A DNA stretch of 64,000 bases from JAKALD01 sp963817785 (GTDB lineage: Bacteria > Pseudomonadota > Gammaproteobacteria > Burkholderiales > SG8-39): NCBI GenBank assembly GCA_963817785.1, contig CAWFPL010000003.1:1-64000 (forward strand). Reading direction: 5' to 3'. The notes beneath the pieces are model-generated. The model did no database searches. It was given only the letters and a program-made list of their open reading frames with translations, and was not told the DNA's origin. Position numbers and translations under genes: made by a program. Positions 9,734 to 18,514 of this stretch are shown one piece after another (the first letter of the stretch is position 1; each line of letters starts with the position of its first letter).

Positions 9734-11041
9734 ATGCAATCGGACCTCGCCGCCGCGGCCCTCGTCGGCCTTGCAACCCGCGCAGTAGTCGCGGTCGGCG
9801 TCGTTCGCCAGCAGAGGATCGTGTGGGCCAGCCCGGCGCTGCTGCACATGTTCCGGCTGGACGAGACCGATGCCTTCGGCAAGCGTTTTCTGGATCTGGT
9901 GGCCGCCGAGGAGCGCGAGGCGCTCGCTCACGCGCTGGACGAAACCCCCGGTGCCGCGGCCCCGCCGACGCTGCTGCACGGGCAGCGCGCCGACGGCAGC
10001 CTGTTCGACGCCGAGCTGACCAGCACCGCCTTCGACCTGCCCGGGGGCCCGGGAGCGGTCATCGCGGTGCGCGACGTCACCGAGCAGCGCCGCGCCGAAA
10101 CCAGGCTTGCCGAGCTCGCGTTCCTCGACCCGCTCACGGAGCTGCCCAACCGCGCGCTGTTCTTTGACCGGCTGCGTCAGGCGCTGGTCCATGCGCGCCG
10201 CCAGGGCAGCCCGTTCGCGGTGCTGGTCGGCGACGTGGACGGCCTGAAGCGCATCAACGACCGCCACGGCCACGAGACCGGCGACGCCCTGCTGCAGGTG
10301 GTCGCCAAGCGGCTGCGCGCCGCGGCGCGCGAAGGCGACACCGTGGCGCGCATCGGCGGCGACGAGTTTGCCGCCCTGCTGCCGCGCGCCGCCAGCCCGG
10401 AGGATGCGTCGATGGTGGCCACGCGCATGGTGCGCGCGCTCGACGCGCCGATCGTGATCGCCGGCCAGCAGTGCCAGGTCGGCTTCAGCGTGGGAATCGC
10501 CCTGTACCCGGCGCAAGGCAAGGACACGGATGCGCTCGTCGCGCACGCCGATGGCGCGATGTATATCGCCAAGCGCGCCGGCGGCCGGCGCTTCGAGTAC
10601 GCGCGGCTGCGCAGCCCGGACGTCACCGGGCCGTTGCGGCTGCCGTTGTTCGAGTGGTACGAGGCGCACGTCCTCGGCGTGCCGCTGATGGACGAGCAGC
10701 ACAAGGAGTTGGCGGCGCTGATCAACCGCCTGGGCGAAGACCTTAAGGCAGGGCAGGACGCCGACAAGCTGAGCGAATCGCTGGGCGAGCTGCTCAAGGC
10801 CGCGCGGGCCCACTTCGCGCGCGAGGAATGGCTGATCAGCAACGCCGGGCTGGGCGTGGCTGCCGAGCGCCACCGGCAGGAAAGCGGTAGGCTGCTGGAG
10901 GACCTCGAGAGCCAGTCGATCCAGCTCGACCGGAAGAATATGGCGCTCACCATGCGCCACCTGACCGGCTGGCTCGCCCGCCACATCGAGGCCGACAAGC
11001 CTTGCGCCAGCCAGCTCATCGAGCGCGGCCTGCAGGGGTGA
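9734..11041 (+). CDS. PAS-GGDEF diguanylate cyclase with C-terminal hemerythrin domain
   Basis: 435 residues: an N-terminal PAS-like sensor (about 10-120), a GGDEF domain with intact signature RIGGDEFAALL near residue 208, and a bacteriohemerythrin domain from about 305 to the end. The hemerythrin ligand pattern is visible as DEQHKEL, HFAREE, ERHRQE and LARHIEAD, consistent with a di-iron oxygen-binding site. The protein probably couples oxygen or redox state to c-di-GMP synthesis; this is inference from the fusion. It follows the GGDEF-EAL regulator by 55 bp in the same direction, making a three-gene signalling cluster. Confidence 0.9.
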   Translation: MQSDLAAAALVGLATRAVVAVGVVRQQRIVWASPALLHMFRLDETDAFGKRFLDLVAAEEREALAHALDETPGAAAPPTLLHGQRADGSLFDAELTSTAFDLPGGPGAVIAVRDVTEQRRAETRLAELAFLDPLTELPNRALFFDRLRQALVHARRQGSPFAVLVGDVDGLKRINDRHGHETGDALLQVVAKRLRAAAREGDTVARIGGDEFAALLPRAASPEDASMVATRMVRALDAPIVIAGQQCQVGFSVGIALYPAQGKDTDALVAHADGAMYIAKRAGGRRFEYARLRSPDVTGPLRLPLFEWYEAHVLGVPLMDEQHKELAALINRLGEDLKAGQDADKLSESLGELLKAARAHFAREEWLISNAGLGVAAERHRQESGRLLEDLESQSIQLDRKNMALTMRHLTGWLARHIEADKPCASQLIERGLQG

Positions 11042-11059
11042 CGCGCGGCTCGAGGCCGC

Positions 11060-13231
11060 TCAGTCGAGCTCGATCGGATCGACGTCCAGGTGCCAGCGCA
11101 CGTCGCGCGGCGCCTCGGCGAACAGCCGCTCCGACCAGGCGCGCAGGAACTCCTGCAGGGCGGCGCGCGAGGGCGACTGCACGACCAGCTGGGCACGCTC
11201 GAAGTCGGCGCGCCGGGTGACCACAGCCGGCACCGGGTCGTAGATGCGCACCTCCGCCGGCGGGGCGACCAGCGCCGCCGCCGCGCGCAGGAACTCGAGC
11301 GTGCGCGCGAGCTGCTTCGCCTCGGCGCGCAGCACCGCCTCGAACACGTACGGCGGAAAGCCGGCCGCCTTGCGCTCGGCGAGCTGCGAAGCCGCGAACC
11401 CCGCGTAATCGTGCCGCGCGAGCGCCGCGTACAGCGGGTGGCCCGGAAAGCGCGTCTGCACCAGCACTTCGCCCGGCCGCTCGCGGCGTCCGGCGCGCCC
11501 GGCGACCTGGGCGAGCGTCGCGAACAGGCGCTCGGCCGCGCGGTAGTCGGTCGAGAACAGCGCGGCGTCGGCGTTGAGCACGCCGACCAGCGTGAGCCCC
11601 GGAAAGTCGTGGCCCTTGGCGAGCAGTTGCGTGCCGACCAGGATGTCGGCCTCGCCGCGCCGGATGCCCTCCAGCGTGCGCGTGAGCTCGCCCCGGCGCC
11701 GCACGCTGTCGCGGTCGATGCGCACGATGCGCGCGCGCGCAAAGCGCGCCGTGAGCGTTTCCTCGATGCGCTGCGTGCCGCGGCCGATCGCCTTGAGATC
11801 GACGTTGCCGCAGGTCGGGCAGGCGCGCGGGATCGGGCTTTCGGCGCCGCAGTGGTGGCAGCGCAGGCGCCGGTCGGCGACGTGCAGCACCATGTGCGCG
11901 CTGCAGCGCGCACAGCCCGCGGCCCAGCCGCAGGCCTCGCAGCCGAGCACCGGCGCGTAGCCGCGGCGGTTGATGAACACCAGGCTCTGCTCGCCGCGCG
12001 CGAGGCGCGCCTCGATCGCGGCGACCAGGCTCGGCGCGAGGCCGTGCTCGGCGCTCTCGCGGCCGAGGTCCACGAGTCGTACCGCAGGCAGCACGGAGCC
12101 GGGCGCGGCGCGTCCCGGCAGCTCGAGCAGCGCGTAGCGCCCGGCCTGGCAGTTGTACCAGGTCTCGAGCGCGGGCGTCGCGGTGCCCAGCACGACCGGG
12201 CAGCCGGCGAGCTTGGCGCGGTACACCGCGGCGTCGCGCCCGGAGTAGCGCAGGCCCTCCTGCTGCTTGAAGGAGGAGTCGTGCTCCTCGTCCACCACCA
12301 CCAGCGCGAGGCGCGGCAGCGGCGTGAGCACGGCGAGGCGCGTGCCGAGCACGATGCCGGCTTCGCCGCGCGCGGCGGCGAGCCACGCCGAGGTGCGCGT
12401 GCCGTCATCGAGCGCGCTGTGCAGCACGGCAAGGCGGGTCTCGGGAAACGCTTGCCGAAAGCGCGCTTCGAGCTGCGGCGTGAGGCTGATCTCGGGCACC
12501 ATCACCAGCGCTTGCGCGCCGCGCTCGAGCACCCGCGCGATGAGGTGCAGATACACCTCGGTCTTGCCGCTGCCGGTCACGCCGTGCAGCAGGAACGGCT
12601 GAAAGCTCCCCGGCGCGCGCGCGACGCGCTCGATCGCGGCGGCCTGCTCCGGGCTCGACGCGTGCTGCGGCACGAAGCGCGCGCCCGAAGGCGGACGCGC
12701 GGCCTCGATCCAGCCGTCGCGCAGCATCGAACGCAGCGCGGCGCGCGTCGCGTCGCCCTGCTGCGCGAACGGCGCCAGCAGCGCGCCCTCGGCGAGGCAT
12801 CCGCCGCCCAGCGTCTCGAGCAGGGCGCGCTTGCGTCCGGCCTTGAGCGTATCCGGCGGGGGCGCGCTGCCGCCAGCACGATAGAAGCGCTCCGCCTCCC
12901 GCGGCAGCGGGCGCAGCGAGCGCAGCCGCGGCGGCAGCGACGACAGCACCGTTTCACCGAGCGGTCGCTGGTAATAGCCCGCGAGGAAGCGCACCAACTC
13001 GAGCCAATCCGCGGGCAGCCGTGGTGCGTCATCGAGCACGCGCGTGATCGGCTTGACGCGTTCGGGCTCGATCTGGCTTTCGGCCGCGGCCTCGACGACC
13101 ACGCCGACGCGCTGGCGCGTGCCGAATGGCACCGCCACGCGATCCCCCGCATGCGCCGAGACGCCTTCCGGCAACGCATAGTCGAACAGCGTCGCGAGCG
13201 GGATATCGAGCGCGACGCGCAGCACTTTCAT
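11060..13231 (-). CDS. priA: Primosomal replication protein N' (PriA helicase)
   Basis: PriA is a 3'-to-5' superfamily 2 helicase that reloads the replisome at stalled forks. An N-terminal DNA-binding domain begins MKVLRVALDIPL. Walker A is GVTGSGKTE near residue 215 and the DEEH box is VVVDEEHDSSF. A zinc-binding insert with eight Cys (CEACG, CARC, CHHCG, CPTCG) spans about 429-475, followed by the helicase C domain. The ATG at 13231 is chosen because it aligns with the family N-terminus; the ATG at 13273 adds 14 odd residues. Length (723) is typical. It is transcribed leftward from the priA-hemE intergenic region. Confidence 0.95.
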   Translation of the reverse strand: MKVLRVALDIPLATLFDYALPEGVSAHAGDRVAVPFGTRQRVGVVVEAAAESQIEPERVKPITRVLDDAPRLPADWLELVRFLAGYYQRPLGETVLSSLPPRLRSLRPLPREAERFYRAGGSAPPPDTLKAGRKRALLETLGGGCLAEGALLAPFAQQGDATRAALRSMLRDGWIEAARPPSGARFVPQHASSPEQAAAIERVARAPGSFQPFLLHGVTGSGKTEVYLHLIARVLERGAQALVMVPEISLTPQLEARFRQAFPETRLAVLHSALDDGTRTSAWLAAARGEAGIVLGTRLAVLTPLPRLALVVVDEEHDSSFKQQEGLRYSGRDAAVYRAKLAGCPVVLGTATPALETWYNCQAGRYALLELPGRAAPGSVLPAVRLVDLGRESAEHGLAPSLVAAIEARLARGEQSLVFINRRGYAPVLGCEACGWAAGCARCSAHMVLHVADRRLRCHHCGAESPIPRACPTCGNVDLKAIGRGTQRIEETLTARFARARIVRIDRDSVRRRGELTRTLEGIRRGEADILVGTQLLAKGHDFPGLTLVGVLNADAALFSTDYRAAERLFATLAQVAGRAGRRERPGEVLVQTRFPGHPLYAALARHDYAGFAASQLAERKAAGFPPYVFEAVLRAEAKQLARTLEFLRAAAALVAPPAEVRIYDPVPAVVTRRADFERAQLVVQSPSRAALQEFLRAWSERLFAEAPRDVRWHLDVDPIELD

Positions 13232-13617
13232 CGCCAGGGGGAGCGCCCGCTCAAGGGAAAAGGAATTGTCCAAGGCCGCAACAACTTATCGGACTAAGTT
13301 GAGCCGACGCTTTGGAACATGTGGCGTACCCCTTGCCACAAAAGAGCAATTTCAGCGATCCGCAAAGTCTGTGGATAAACTTGTGGGTAACGCCTTCACC
13401 GGAGCGTAACATCCTCGCGCGAAAGGAATTCTTGCCGGCGCCCTCTTCGTGGTCATGCTATTTTTGTTTATTAAATCAATATCTTAAAAGACTCTCCCGA
13501 GGGAAGCCCCTATTGGGCCCGATTTCCCAGGGGAAACGGAAATTTGTGAGTAAGTCAAGCCCCCGTTTCTATTCTGCTGCAATTTTTCGGCGCCGGCGCG
13601 GTGCACAAGCCGGGGCT
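13232..13617. other. AT-richer intergenic region with DnaA-box-like sites
   Basis: The gap of about 390 bp between priA and hemE is clearly less GC-rich than its surroundings, with a T/A-rich tract at about 13456-13490. It contains TGTGGATAA (13370-13378), the reverse complement of the DnaA-box consensus TTATCCACA, and TGTGGGTAA 12 bp further on. No small gene is convincing. It carries the priA promoter region and the end of the hemE transcript. Confidence 0.5.
13370..13390. promoter_or_regulatory. Pair of DnaA-box-like sites
   Basis: TGTGGATAA at 13370-13378 is an exact reverse-complement match to the consensus DnaA box, and TGTGGGTAA at 13382-13390 differs from it by one base. They are in the same orientation, 12 bp apart start to start, about 140 bp upstream of the priA start. 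They may regulate priA or titrate DnaA; function is inferred from the motif only. Confidence 0.4.
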
Positions 13618-14693
13618 TCAGCGGCGATCCGCACCATGGCGCAGCCTGGTGCTGTAAGCGCGCACTTCGTCTACGAGCGCTGCGACCGCCTCGATCGGAG
13701 TGTGCTGCGAGATGCCGTGGCCGAGGTTGAAGACGTGGCCGGGCGCGGCGCCGAAGGCATGGAGCACCCGCCGCGCTTCGCGGCGCACCATTTCGGTAGG
13801 CGCGAACAACGCCGACGGATCGAGGTTGCCTTGCAGCGCCACGCGCGTGCCGACCACGCGGCGCGCGTGCGCCGGATCGGTGGTCCAGTCCAGGCCGATC
13901 GCGTCCGCACCGCTCGCGGCCATGGCCTCGAGCCACTGGCCGCCGCCCTTGGTGAACAGGATGCTCGGCACGCGCCGGCCCTCGCTTTGCTTGGTGAGCT
14001 GCGCGAGCACCCGGCGCGAATAGGCGAGCGAGAACTCCTCGTAGCCCGCGGCGCTGAGGTTGCCGCCCCAGGTGTCGAACAGCATCACCGCCTGCGCGCC
14101 GGCATCGATCTGCGCGTTCAGGTAATCGGCGACCGCGCGCGCATTCACTTCCAGGATCGCGTGCAGCAGGTCGGGGCGCGCGTAGAGCATGGTCTTCAGC
14201 GCAGGGAAATCGGTGCCGCCCGAGCCTTCGACCATGTAGCAGGCGAGCGTGTAGGGGCTGCCGGCGAAGCCGATGAGCGGCACGCGCCCGGCGAGCGCGC
14301 GCCGGATCTCGCGCACCGCGTCGGTGACGTAGCGTAGCTCGCGCTGCGGGTCGGGCGCGGCGAGGCGCCGGATCGCCGCCTCGTCGCGCAGCGGGCGCTC
14401 GAAGCGCGGCCCCTCGCCCTCGGCGAAATACAGCCCGAGGCCCATGGCGTCGGGCACCGTGAGGATGTCGGAAAACAGGATCGCCGCATCGAGCGGGAAG
14501 CGCTCGAGCGGCTGCAGCGTCACCTCGGCCGCGAACGCGGGCGACTTGGCGAGCGCGAGAAAGCTTCCCGCCCGGGCGCGCGCGGCGTTGTACTCGGGCA
14601 GATAACGCCCGGCCTGGCGCATCAGCCAGATCGGCGTGTACGGCGTGGGCTCGCGCGCCAGGGCGCGCAGCAGCGTGTCGTTGGCGAGGCCGC

Positions 14694-14697
<4 letters not shown>
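13618..14697 (-). CDS. hemE: Uroporphyrinogen decarboxylase
   Basis: HemE decarboxylates uroporphyrinogen III to coproporphyrinogen III in haem synthesis. The signatures are clear: [15 protein letters not shown] near residue 20, which contains the Arg residues that bind substrate carboxylates, and the conserved [10 protein letters not shown] and HGI regions. A GTG start at 14697 is chosen because it overlaps the TGA of the upstream EVE gene in a GTGA arrangement and places the conserved N-terminus correctly; it gives 359 residues, close to the family norm. A longer frame to 14778 would run deep into the EVE gene. The gene adjoins priA, an order I associate with betaproteobacteria. Confidence 0.95.
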
Positions 14698-15152
<455 letters not shown>

Positions 15153-15221
15153 GGCCCGGCATTATCGCGTCTTCGCGTGCCGGCATGCGCCGGGCCCGTA
15201 TTTGCTTTTTCTGAAAGTAAG

Positions 15222-15259
15222 GCGTTGCAATGCAGCAGCATGCTGCTGCATTGCAACGC
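15222..15259. repeat. 38-bp perfect palindrome
   Basis: The sequence from 15222 to 15259 equals its own reverse complement, centred between 15240 and 15241 on AGCATGCT, with no loop or mismatch. It lies between the 3' end of the 6S RNA gene and the EVE gene. It could fold as a cruciform or long RNA hairpin, or be a protein-binding site. Confidence 0.85.
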
Positions 15260-15272
15260 GTCGTTGTTCTTT

Positions 15273-15290
15273 CGGGGGGGGTGCCCCCCG
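15273..15290. repeat. G-run/C-run hairpin
   Basis: A run of eight G is followed by TG and six C, giving a short, very stable stem just downstream of the 6S RNA gene on the minus strand. It has no clear U-tract, so it is only a possible 3' end or processing element for that RNA. Confidence 0.4.
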
Positions 15291-15304
15291 CCAGTGCCGG
15301 TGGA

Positions 15305-15470
15305 CTCGCTCCCGAACCCTGGCTAAACAGGGTGGTCGCTTACCGGTCACCTCAGGTTCGTCCGGCACGCGAACGTGGGACGATCACAACAGTGACGCTA
15401 GGGGCCGCAACCAGAGGAAGCTATCGGTTCGGAAAATGTGAGCCCGGCCGAACACAGCAGGGGGCGTAGG
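15305..15470 (-). ncRNA. ssrS: 6S RNA
   Basis: The minus strand contains a segment that lines up by eye with the 5' half of E. coli 6S RNA: GTTCGGCCGGGCTCA, then CCGAACCGATAGCTTC, corresponding to the GTTCGC...GGGCC...CTGAGCCGATA portion. A matching closing stem can be drawn between CCCUG near 15462 and CAGGG near 15318. 6S RNA binds sigma-70 RNA polymerase in stationary phase. The gene directly follows zapA on the same strand, as in E. coli and many proteobacteria. The ends are approximate. The identification rests on motif and synteny, not on a covariance search. Confidence 0.75.
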
Positions 15471-15480
15471 CGGACGACTG

Positions 15481-15792
15481 CTAAAAGAGCTTTTCCTGCT
15501 GGGCGAGCGCTGCGTCGAGCTTCGCCTCGATCGAGGAGATTCTACGCTTGACCTGACCGATGTCAAAGCCGTTGCCGAGCTTGGTGGAGAGCAGTTCGTG
15601 CGCGATGTTGAGCGCGGCCATCACCGCGATGCGCTCGCTGCCGGTGACCTTGCCGCTCTTCCTGATCTCGCCCATCTTGCCGTCGAGATAGGCGACGGCC
15701 TGCATCAGTGCCTCGCGCTCGTCGTCCTCGCAGGCGACGTGGTAGCTGCGCCCAAGGAGATTCACCTCGATCGTTTTGGCGCCGTCGGCCAT
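15481..15792 (-). CDS. zapA: Cell division protein ZapA
   Basis: 103 residues. The N-terminal beta-rich head (IEVNLLGRSYHVACEDDEREAL) is the typical ZapA globular domain, and the C-terminal half is a coiled coil (SSIEAKLDAALAQQEKL). ZapA cross-links FtsZ filaments at the Z ring. It lies downstream of a ZapB-like coiled-coil gene and immediately upstream of the 6S RNA gene on the same strand, the standard proteobacterial order, which strengthens both calls. Confidence 0.93.
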   Translation of the reverse strand: MADGAKTIEVNLLGRSYHVACEDDEREALMQAVAYLDGKMGEIRKSGKVTGSERIAVMAALNIAHELLSTKLGNGFDIGQVKRRISSIEAKLDAALAQQEKLF

Positions 15793-15853
15793 GCTGTTAT
15801 CGTTGTGCGCTCATGAACCCGCGGCGCCAGCGCCCGCAGCCCCCTCGAGACAC

Positions 15854-16054
15854 TCAATCCGGCAAGTGGGAAAGCAGATGCTCGACCTTGGCTTTGGCGC
15901 CTTCGATCTTCTCGGCCAGGCGCGTGGCGTCGTTCTGCGCGACGGCCAGTTGCTGGCGCAGCGCGCCGTTTTCGGCGCGCAGCCGTTCGCACAGATCCGC
16001 CACCTGCGCCACCTTCGCCTCGAGCGAATTGAGCTCCCCTTCCACGCGCGACAC
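15854..16054 (-). CDS. ZapB-like coiled-coil protein
   Basis: A small, almost entirely coiled-coil protein (VEGELNSLEAKVAQVADLC, then RLRAENGALRQQL) of the type found upstream of zapA in betaproteobacteria; probably a ZapA/Z-ring associated factor. The start is uncertain: a TTG at 16081, or GTG at 16054 or 16045. The TTG lies within TTGACG, which with CATAGT 17 bp downstream looks like a promoter rather than coding sequence, so the GTG at 16054 is given. No strong ribosome site is visible. Confidence 0.7.
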   Translation of the reverse strand: MSRVEGELNSLEAKVAQVADLCERLRAENGALRQQLAVAQNDATRLAEKIEGAKAKVEHLLSHLPD

Positions 16055-16166
16055 TATGTTGCAAATTTTCCTTTGCGTCAAGAAATAGCGAGCGGTTTTA
16101 AATGTTCTTCATGATCTTGTCCGGGGCCTGCAAGGCCGTGCCGGAAATGGCTTTTCGGCGGTTGCG

Positions 16167-16466
16167 ATGAGCGCAGACGAGGGCGGCCGGGAGCGGCCGG
16201 AGGCGCTCCCGGAAGTGCTCGGGCGCACCCGGCGCGGCCAGCCCTGCGCGCTGCTGGACAATACCGGCGATGCGCTGCCGCGCGCCGAGCTCGAGCGGCT
16301 GCTGGCCGATCTGATCGCCGCGGAGGCGTTCGGCTTTCGCGCCAGCGGCGACGCGGGCGGCACCACGATCCCTCTCGATCGCCCGAGCTTCGGCCACGTG
16401 CAGATCGGCGAGGGGCTGTACCGCCTGATCGTCGAGCGCAGCCGAGCGCGCCTGGAGAAGTTCTAG
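16167..16466 (+). CDS. Small protein of unknown function
   Basis: 99 residues, acidic N-terminus and basic C-terminal helix (LYRLIVERSRARLEKF), no recognised domain. It is divergent from the zapB-like gene and convergent with the vapC toxin gene. Codon composition resembles the neighbours, but an overlapping open frame exists on the other strand and the ribosome site is weak, so its reality is uncertain. Confidence 0.4.
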   Translation: MSADEGGRERPEALPEVLGRTRRGQPCALLDNTGDALPRAELERLLADLIAAEAFGFRASGDAGGTTIPLDRPSFGHVQIGEGLYRLIVERSRARLEKF

Positions 16467-16494
16467 AAAGTAAGCGCGTGATCCCCGTTCACGC

Positions 16495-16860
16495 TCATTG
16501 CGCGTAGGCAAGCTTCAAGTCGGCCGCCACGGCCGCGAGACGCCTGTCGCGGGTCCATAGCCGCGCCGTTCCAGCCAGCGCGACCGAAGCCAGCAGATGG
16601 ACCTCGATGTAGCCGATGCCTCGCCCAGCGAGGGCGCGCCGCTCGATGAGATTCAGCGCTTCGAGGTCGGTCGCTATTGGCGCCCCTGGAAGCACCCCGA
16701 GGAGCCGAAGCACTTCGCCGCGGTTCTTCAGATTGCCACAGGCGAGCTCCCCCAGGACGAACGGATGCATCGACACCGCGCCCTGCTCCAAGGCGGCAGC
16801 CAGCGCCGGCGTGCCTACGCGCAAATGCTCAACCCAGATGGAGGTATCGACCAGGATCAT
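16495..16860 (-). CDS. vapC: PIN-domain ribonuclease toxin (VapC)
   Basis: 121 residues with the PIN-domain acidic residues: Asp5 in ILVDTSIWVEHL, Glu near 39 (LGELACG), and Asp in the C-terminal LWTRDRRL. VapC toxins cleave tRNA or rRNA. The ATG overlaps the stop of the upstream antitoxin gene (ATGA), the normal coupled vapBC arrangement. It appears complete, unlike many other toxin genes in this window. Confidence 0.88.
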   Translation of the reverse strand: MILVDTSIWVEHLRVGTPALAAALEQGAVSMHPFVLGELACGNLKNRGEVLRLLGVLPGAPIATDLEALNLIERRALAGRGIGYIEVHLLASVALAGTARLWTRDRRLAAVAADLKLAYAQ

Positions 16861-17054
16861 GCCGACGCTGTGCGGCGCCGGGGAATGGGCCGCAGGCGGG
16901 GCTCGCTGCCCCCGAGCCGAGCAAGTCGGCGGGCGCTTTCGCGCTCGATCAGTGCCCGTAACCCCTCGTGGATCAGGGCGGTTCGCTCCTTGAGCCCCGT
17001 AATGCGCTGGGCCTCGCTCAGCAACCGGTCATCCACATTGATGGTGGTGCGCAC
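16857..17054 (-). CDS. vapB: VapB-type antitoxin
   Basis: With a GTG start at 17054 the product is about 65 residues and begins VRTTINVDDRLLSEAQRITG, a ribbon-helix-helix antitoxin N-terminus followed by a toxin-wrapping tail. A GGGGGA ribosome site lies 8 bp upstream of the GTG; the longer frame from 17114 adds an unconserved stretch. The palindrome GTGTACAC at 17083-17090, just upstream, is a candidate autoregulatory operator. Confidence 0.82.
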   Translation of the reverse strand: MRTTINVDDRLLSEAQRITGLKERTALIHEGLRALIERESARRLARLGGSEPRLRPIPRRRTASA

Positions 17055-17082
17055 AATCCGTTCCCCCGCTTTCCGTAACGAA

Positions 17083-17090
17083 GTGTACAC
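17083..17090. promoter_or_regulatory. Candidate vapBC operator
   Basis: An 8-bp perfect palindrome GTGTACAC lies about 30 bp upstream of the vapB start codon, a typical position for ribbon-helix-helix autoregulation. This is inference from position and symmetry. Confidence 0.3.
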
Positions 17091-17243
17091 CATTTGATGT
17101 CGAGATTGATGCATTGGCCGCCCTGCGTCACCAGCGCTTGAAACTTTTGATTGGCGCGCATTCGTGCCAGATACGATTGGCGGAAGCGGTTTGAGCCGGC
17201 GCGATATCGGGGCGGCTACGGGGGCTCCAAGTTTGAAGTTCCT

Positions 17244-18128
17244 CTATTTTTCGGCGGGGCGCCTGGCGCGCGCCGCGTCGAGGTCCTCGCACAGGCGCTG
17301 CGCGCCATCGAGGATGCGCGGGGTGGCGCGCTGCAGGAGATCGGGCGGAACGAAATACAGGTTGTCGCGCCGCACCGCGACGGGCGACGGGAAGGCGCGC
17401 CAGGCGTCGAGCCACGCCGGGCGCTTCCCGTCGGCGCCGCTCGCGACGATCACCTCGGGGTCGGCGCGCAGCACCATCTCACGGTCGAGCTGCGGCGCAA
17501 GGCCGGGCAGAGCGGCGAACACGTTGTCGCCGCCGCACAGCCGGATCACTTTCGTGATCAGGTCGCGCGCGCCCACCGTCATGAGCGGGCGGTCCCAGAC
17601 CTCGTAGAACACGCCGACCTTCGCGCGGCCGGCATACTCGCGCTCGAGCCGCGCGAGGCGCTCGAGAAACGCGCGCGCGGCGGCGGCGGCGGTCGCGTCG
17701 CGCCCGGTCAGGCGCCCGAGCGCCTCCAGCGTGCGCGCGATGCCCGCGAGCTCGCGCGGCTCGGAGCGGAACACGGGGATGCCGACCGCTTCCAGGCGCG
17801 CCAGCGCGCGCGCATCGCCCGCGCTCGGCCACGCGACCACCAGGTCGGGCGCGCGCGCGAGCACCGCCTCGGGGTCGATCGAGCCCTCGGTGCCCACGCG
17901 CGGCAACGCGCGCGCAGCCGGCGGAAAGTCGCTGCGCGCGATGACGCCCACCACCCGATCGCCCGCGCCGGCATCGAACAGCAGCTCGGTCAGATCCGGC
18001 GCGAGGCTCACCACCCGCGCGGCGGGCGCGGCGAGGTGCACCAGCCGGCCGGTGTCGTCGCGCACGGTCACTCCCGCGCGCGCGCCGCAGGCGCAGGCGA
18101 GCAACGCGGCGAGGAGGAGCGGCTTCAT
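17244..18128 (-). CDS. btuF: Cobalamin-binding periplasmic protein (BtuF-like)
   Basis: About 294 residues with an N-terminal signal peptide (MKPLLLAALLACACGARAG). The fold is the class III solute-binding type: RVVSLAPDLTELLFDAG is the hallmark N-terminal motif, followed by GVIARSD and the conserved DLVVAW. It should bind vitamin B12 in the periplasm for an ABC importer; no permease or ATPase gene is in the window. The assignment to B12 rests on its divergent pairing with the cobalamin riboswitch and btuB. The ATG at 18128 was chosen over longer frames because the signal peptide begins there. Confidence 0.87.
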   Translation of the reverse strand: MKPLLLAALLACACGARAGVTVRDDTGRLVHLAAPAARVVSLAPDLTELLFDAGAGDRVVGVIARSDFPPAARALPRVGTEGSIDPEAVLARAPDLVVAWPSAGDARALARLEAVGIPVFRSEPRELAGIARTLEALGRLTGRDATAAAAARAFLERLARLEREYAGRAKVGVFYEVWDRPLMTVGARDLITKVIRLCGGDNVFAALPGLAPQLDREMVLRADPEVIVASGADGKRPAWLDAWRAFPSPVAVRRDNLYFVPPDLLQRATPRILDGAQRLCEDLDAARARRPAEK

Positions 18129-18141
18129 CGGCCGCGTATCG

Positions 18142-18147
18142 TATAAT
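18142..18147 (+). promoter_or_regulatory. Consensus -10 box upstream of the cobalamin riboswitch
   Basis: TATAAT occurs about 20 bp before the first conserved riboswitch stem, a suitable place for the btuB transcript start. No good -35 is visible 17 bp upstream. The complementary strand reads TATTAT here and might serve btuF, so the site could be bidirectional. Confidence 0.4.
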
Positions 18148-18162
18148 AGCCGCGCGCTACCG

Positions 18163-18396
18163 GGGCTTCGGTGCCGGCGGCGCGAATCGGCTGCCCAGGT
18201 GTCCGCGGCGCGCGTCCAGCGCCGTGGATGAAACGGGAAACAGGTGCGCGGGTTTCGGCTCGCAATTCCTGTACTGCCCCCGCAACGGTAGGCGAGGAGA
18301 TGGGCCACCCGGCCACTGTGGAGCGCCGAGCTCCATGGGAAGGCGGCCCATCCGGCGGAAGAGCTTCCGCCACCTCGCGAGTCCGGAGACCGGCCT
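18163..18396 (+). ncRNA. Cobalamin (adenosylcobalamin) riboswitch
   Basis: The hallmarks are in order: GAAACGGGAAACAGGTGCG near 18230, the B12 box CTGCCCCCGCAACGGTA at about 18277-18293, and the closing element AGTCCGGAGACCGGCC at about 18380-18395. Together they form the conserved core that senses coenzyme B12. It lies in the 5' leader of btuB, ending about 120 bp before the ATG, so high B12 should repress btuB expression, most likely at translation initiation or by termination. The exact ends are approximate. Confidence 0.93.
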
Positions 18397-18514
18397 AGGC
18401 GACCAATGGAGTCGGTGCTCCGCGGGAGGGCGGAGGCATTGCGCATTCTGCCCCCCCACGGATCCCGGCGGTCACGGACTTAGCGGCATCGGGTTGGATG
18501 CCGGGGGAGACATC

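Noticed and set aside
11090..13297. 735-codon plus-strand open frame opposite priA
   Set aside because: Shadow of priA, which has complete helicase and zinc motifs.
13312..14337. Plus-strand open frame covering the priA-hemE gap and part of hemE
   Set aside because: Most of it is antisense to hemE; the first part covers a regulatory, AT-richer gap and has no domain or ribosome site.
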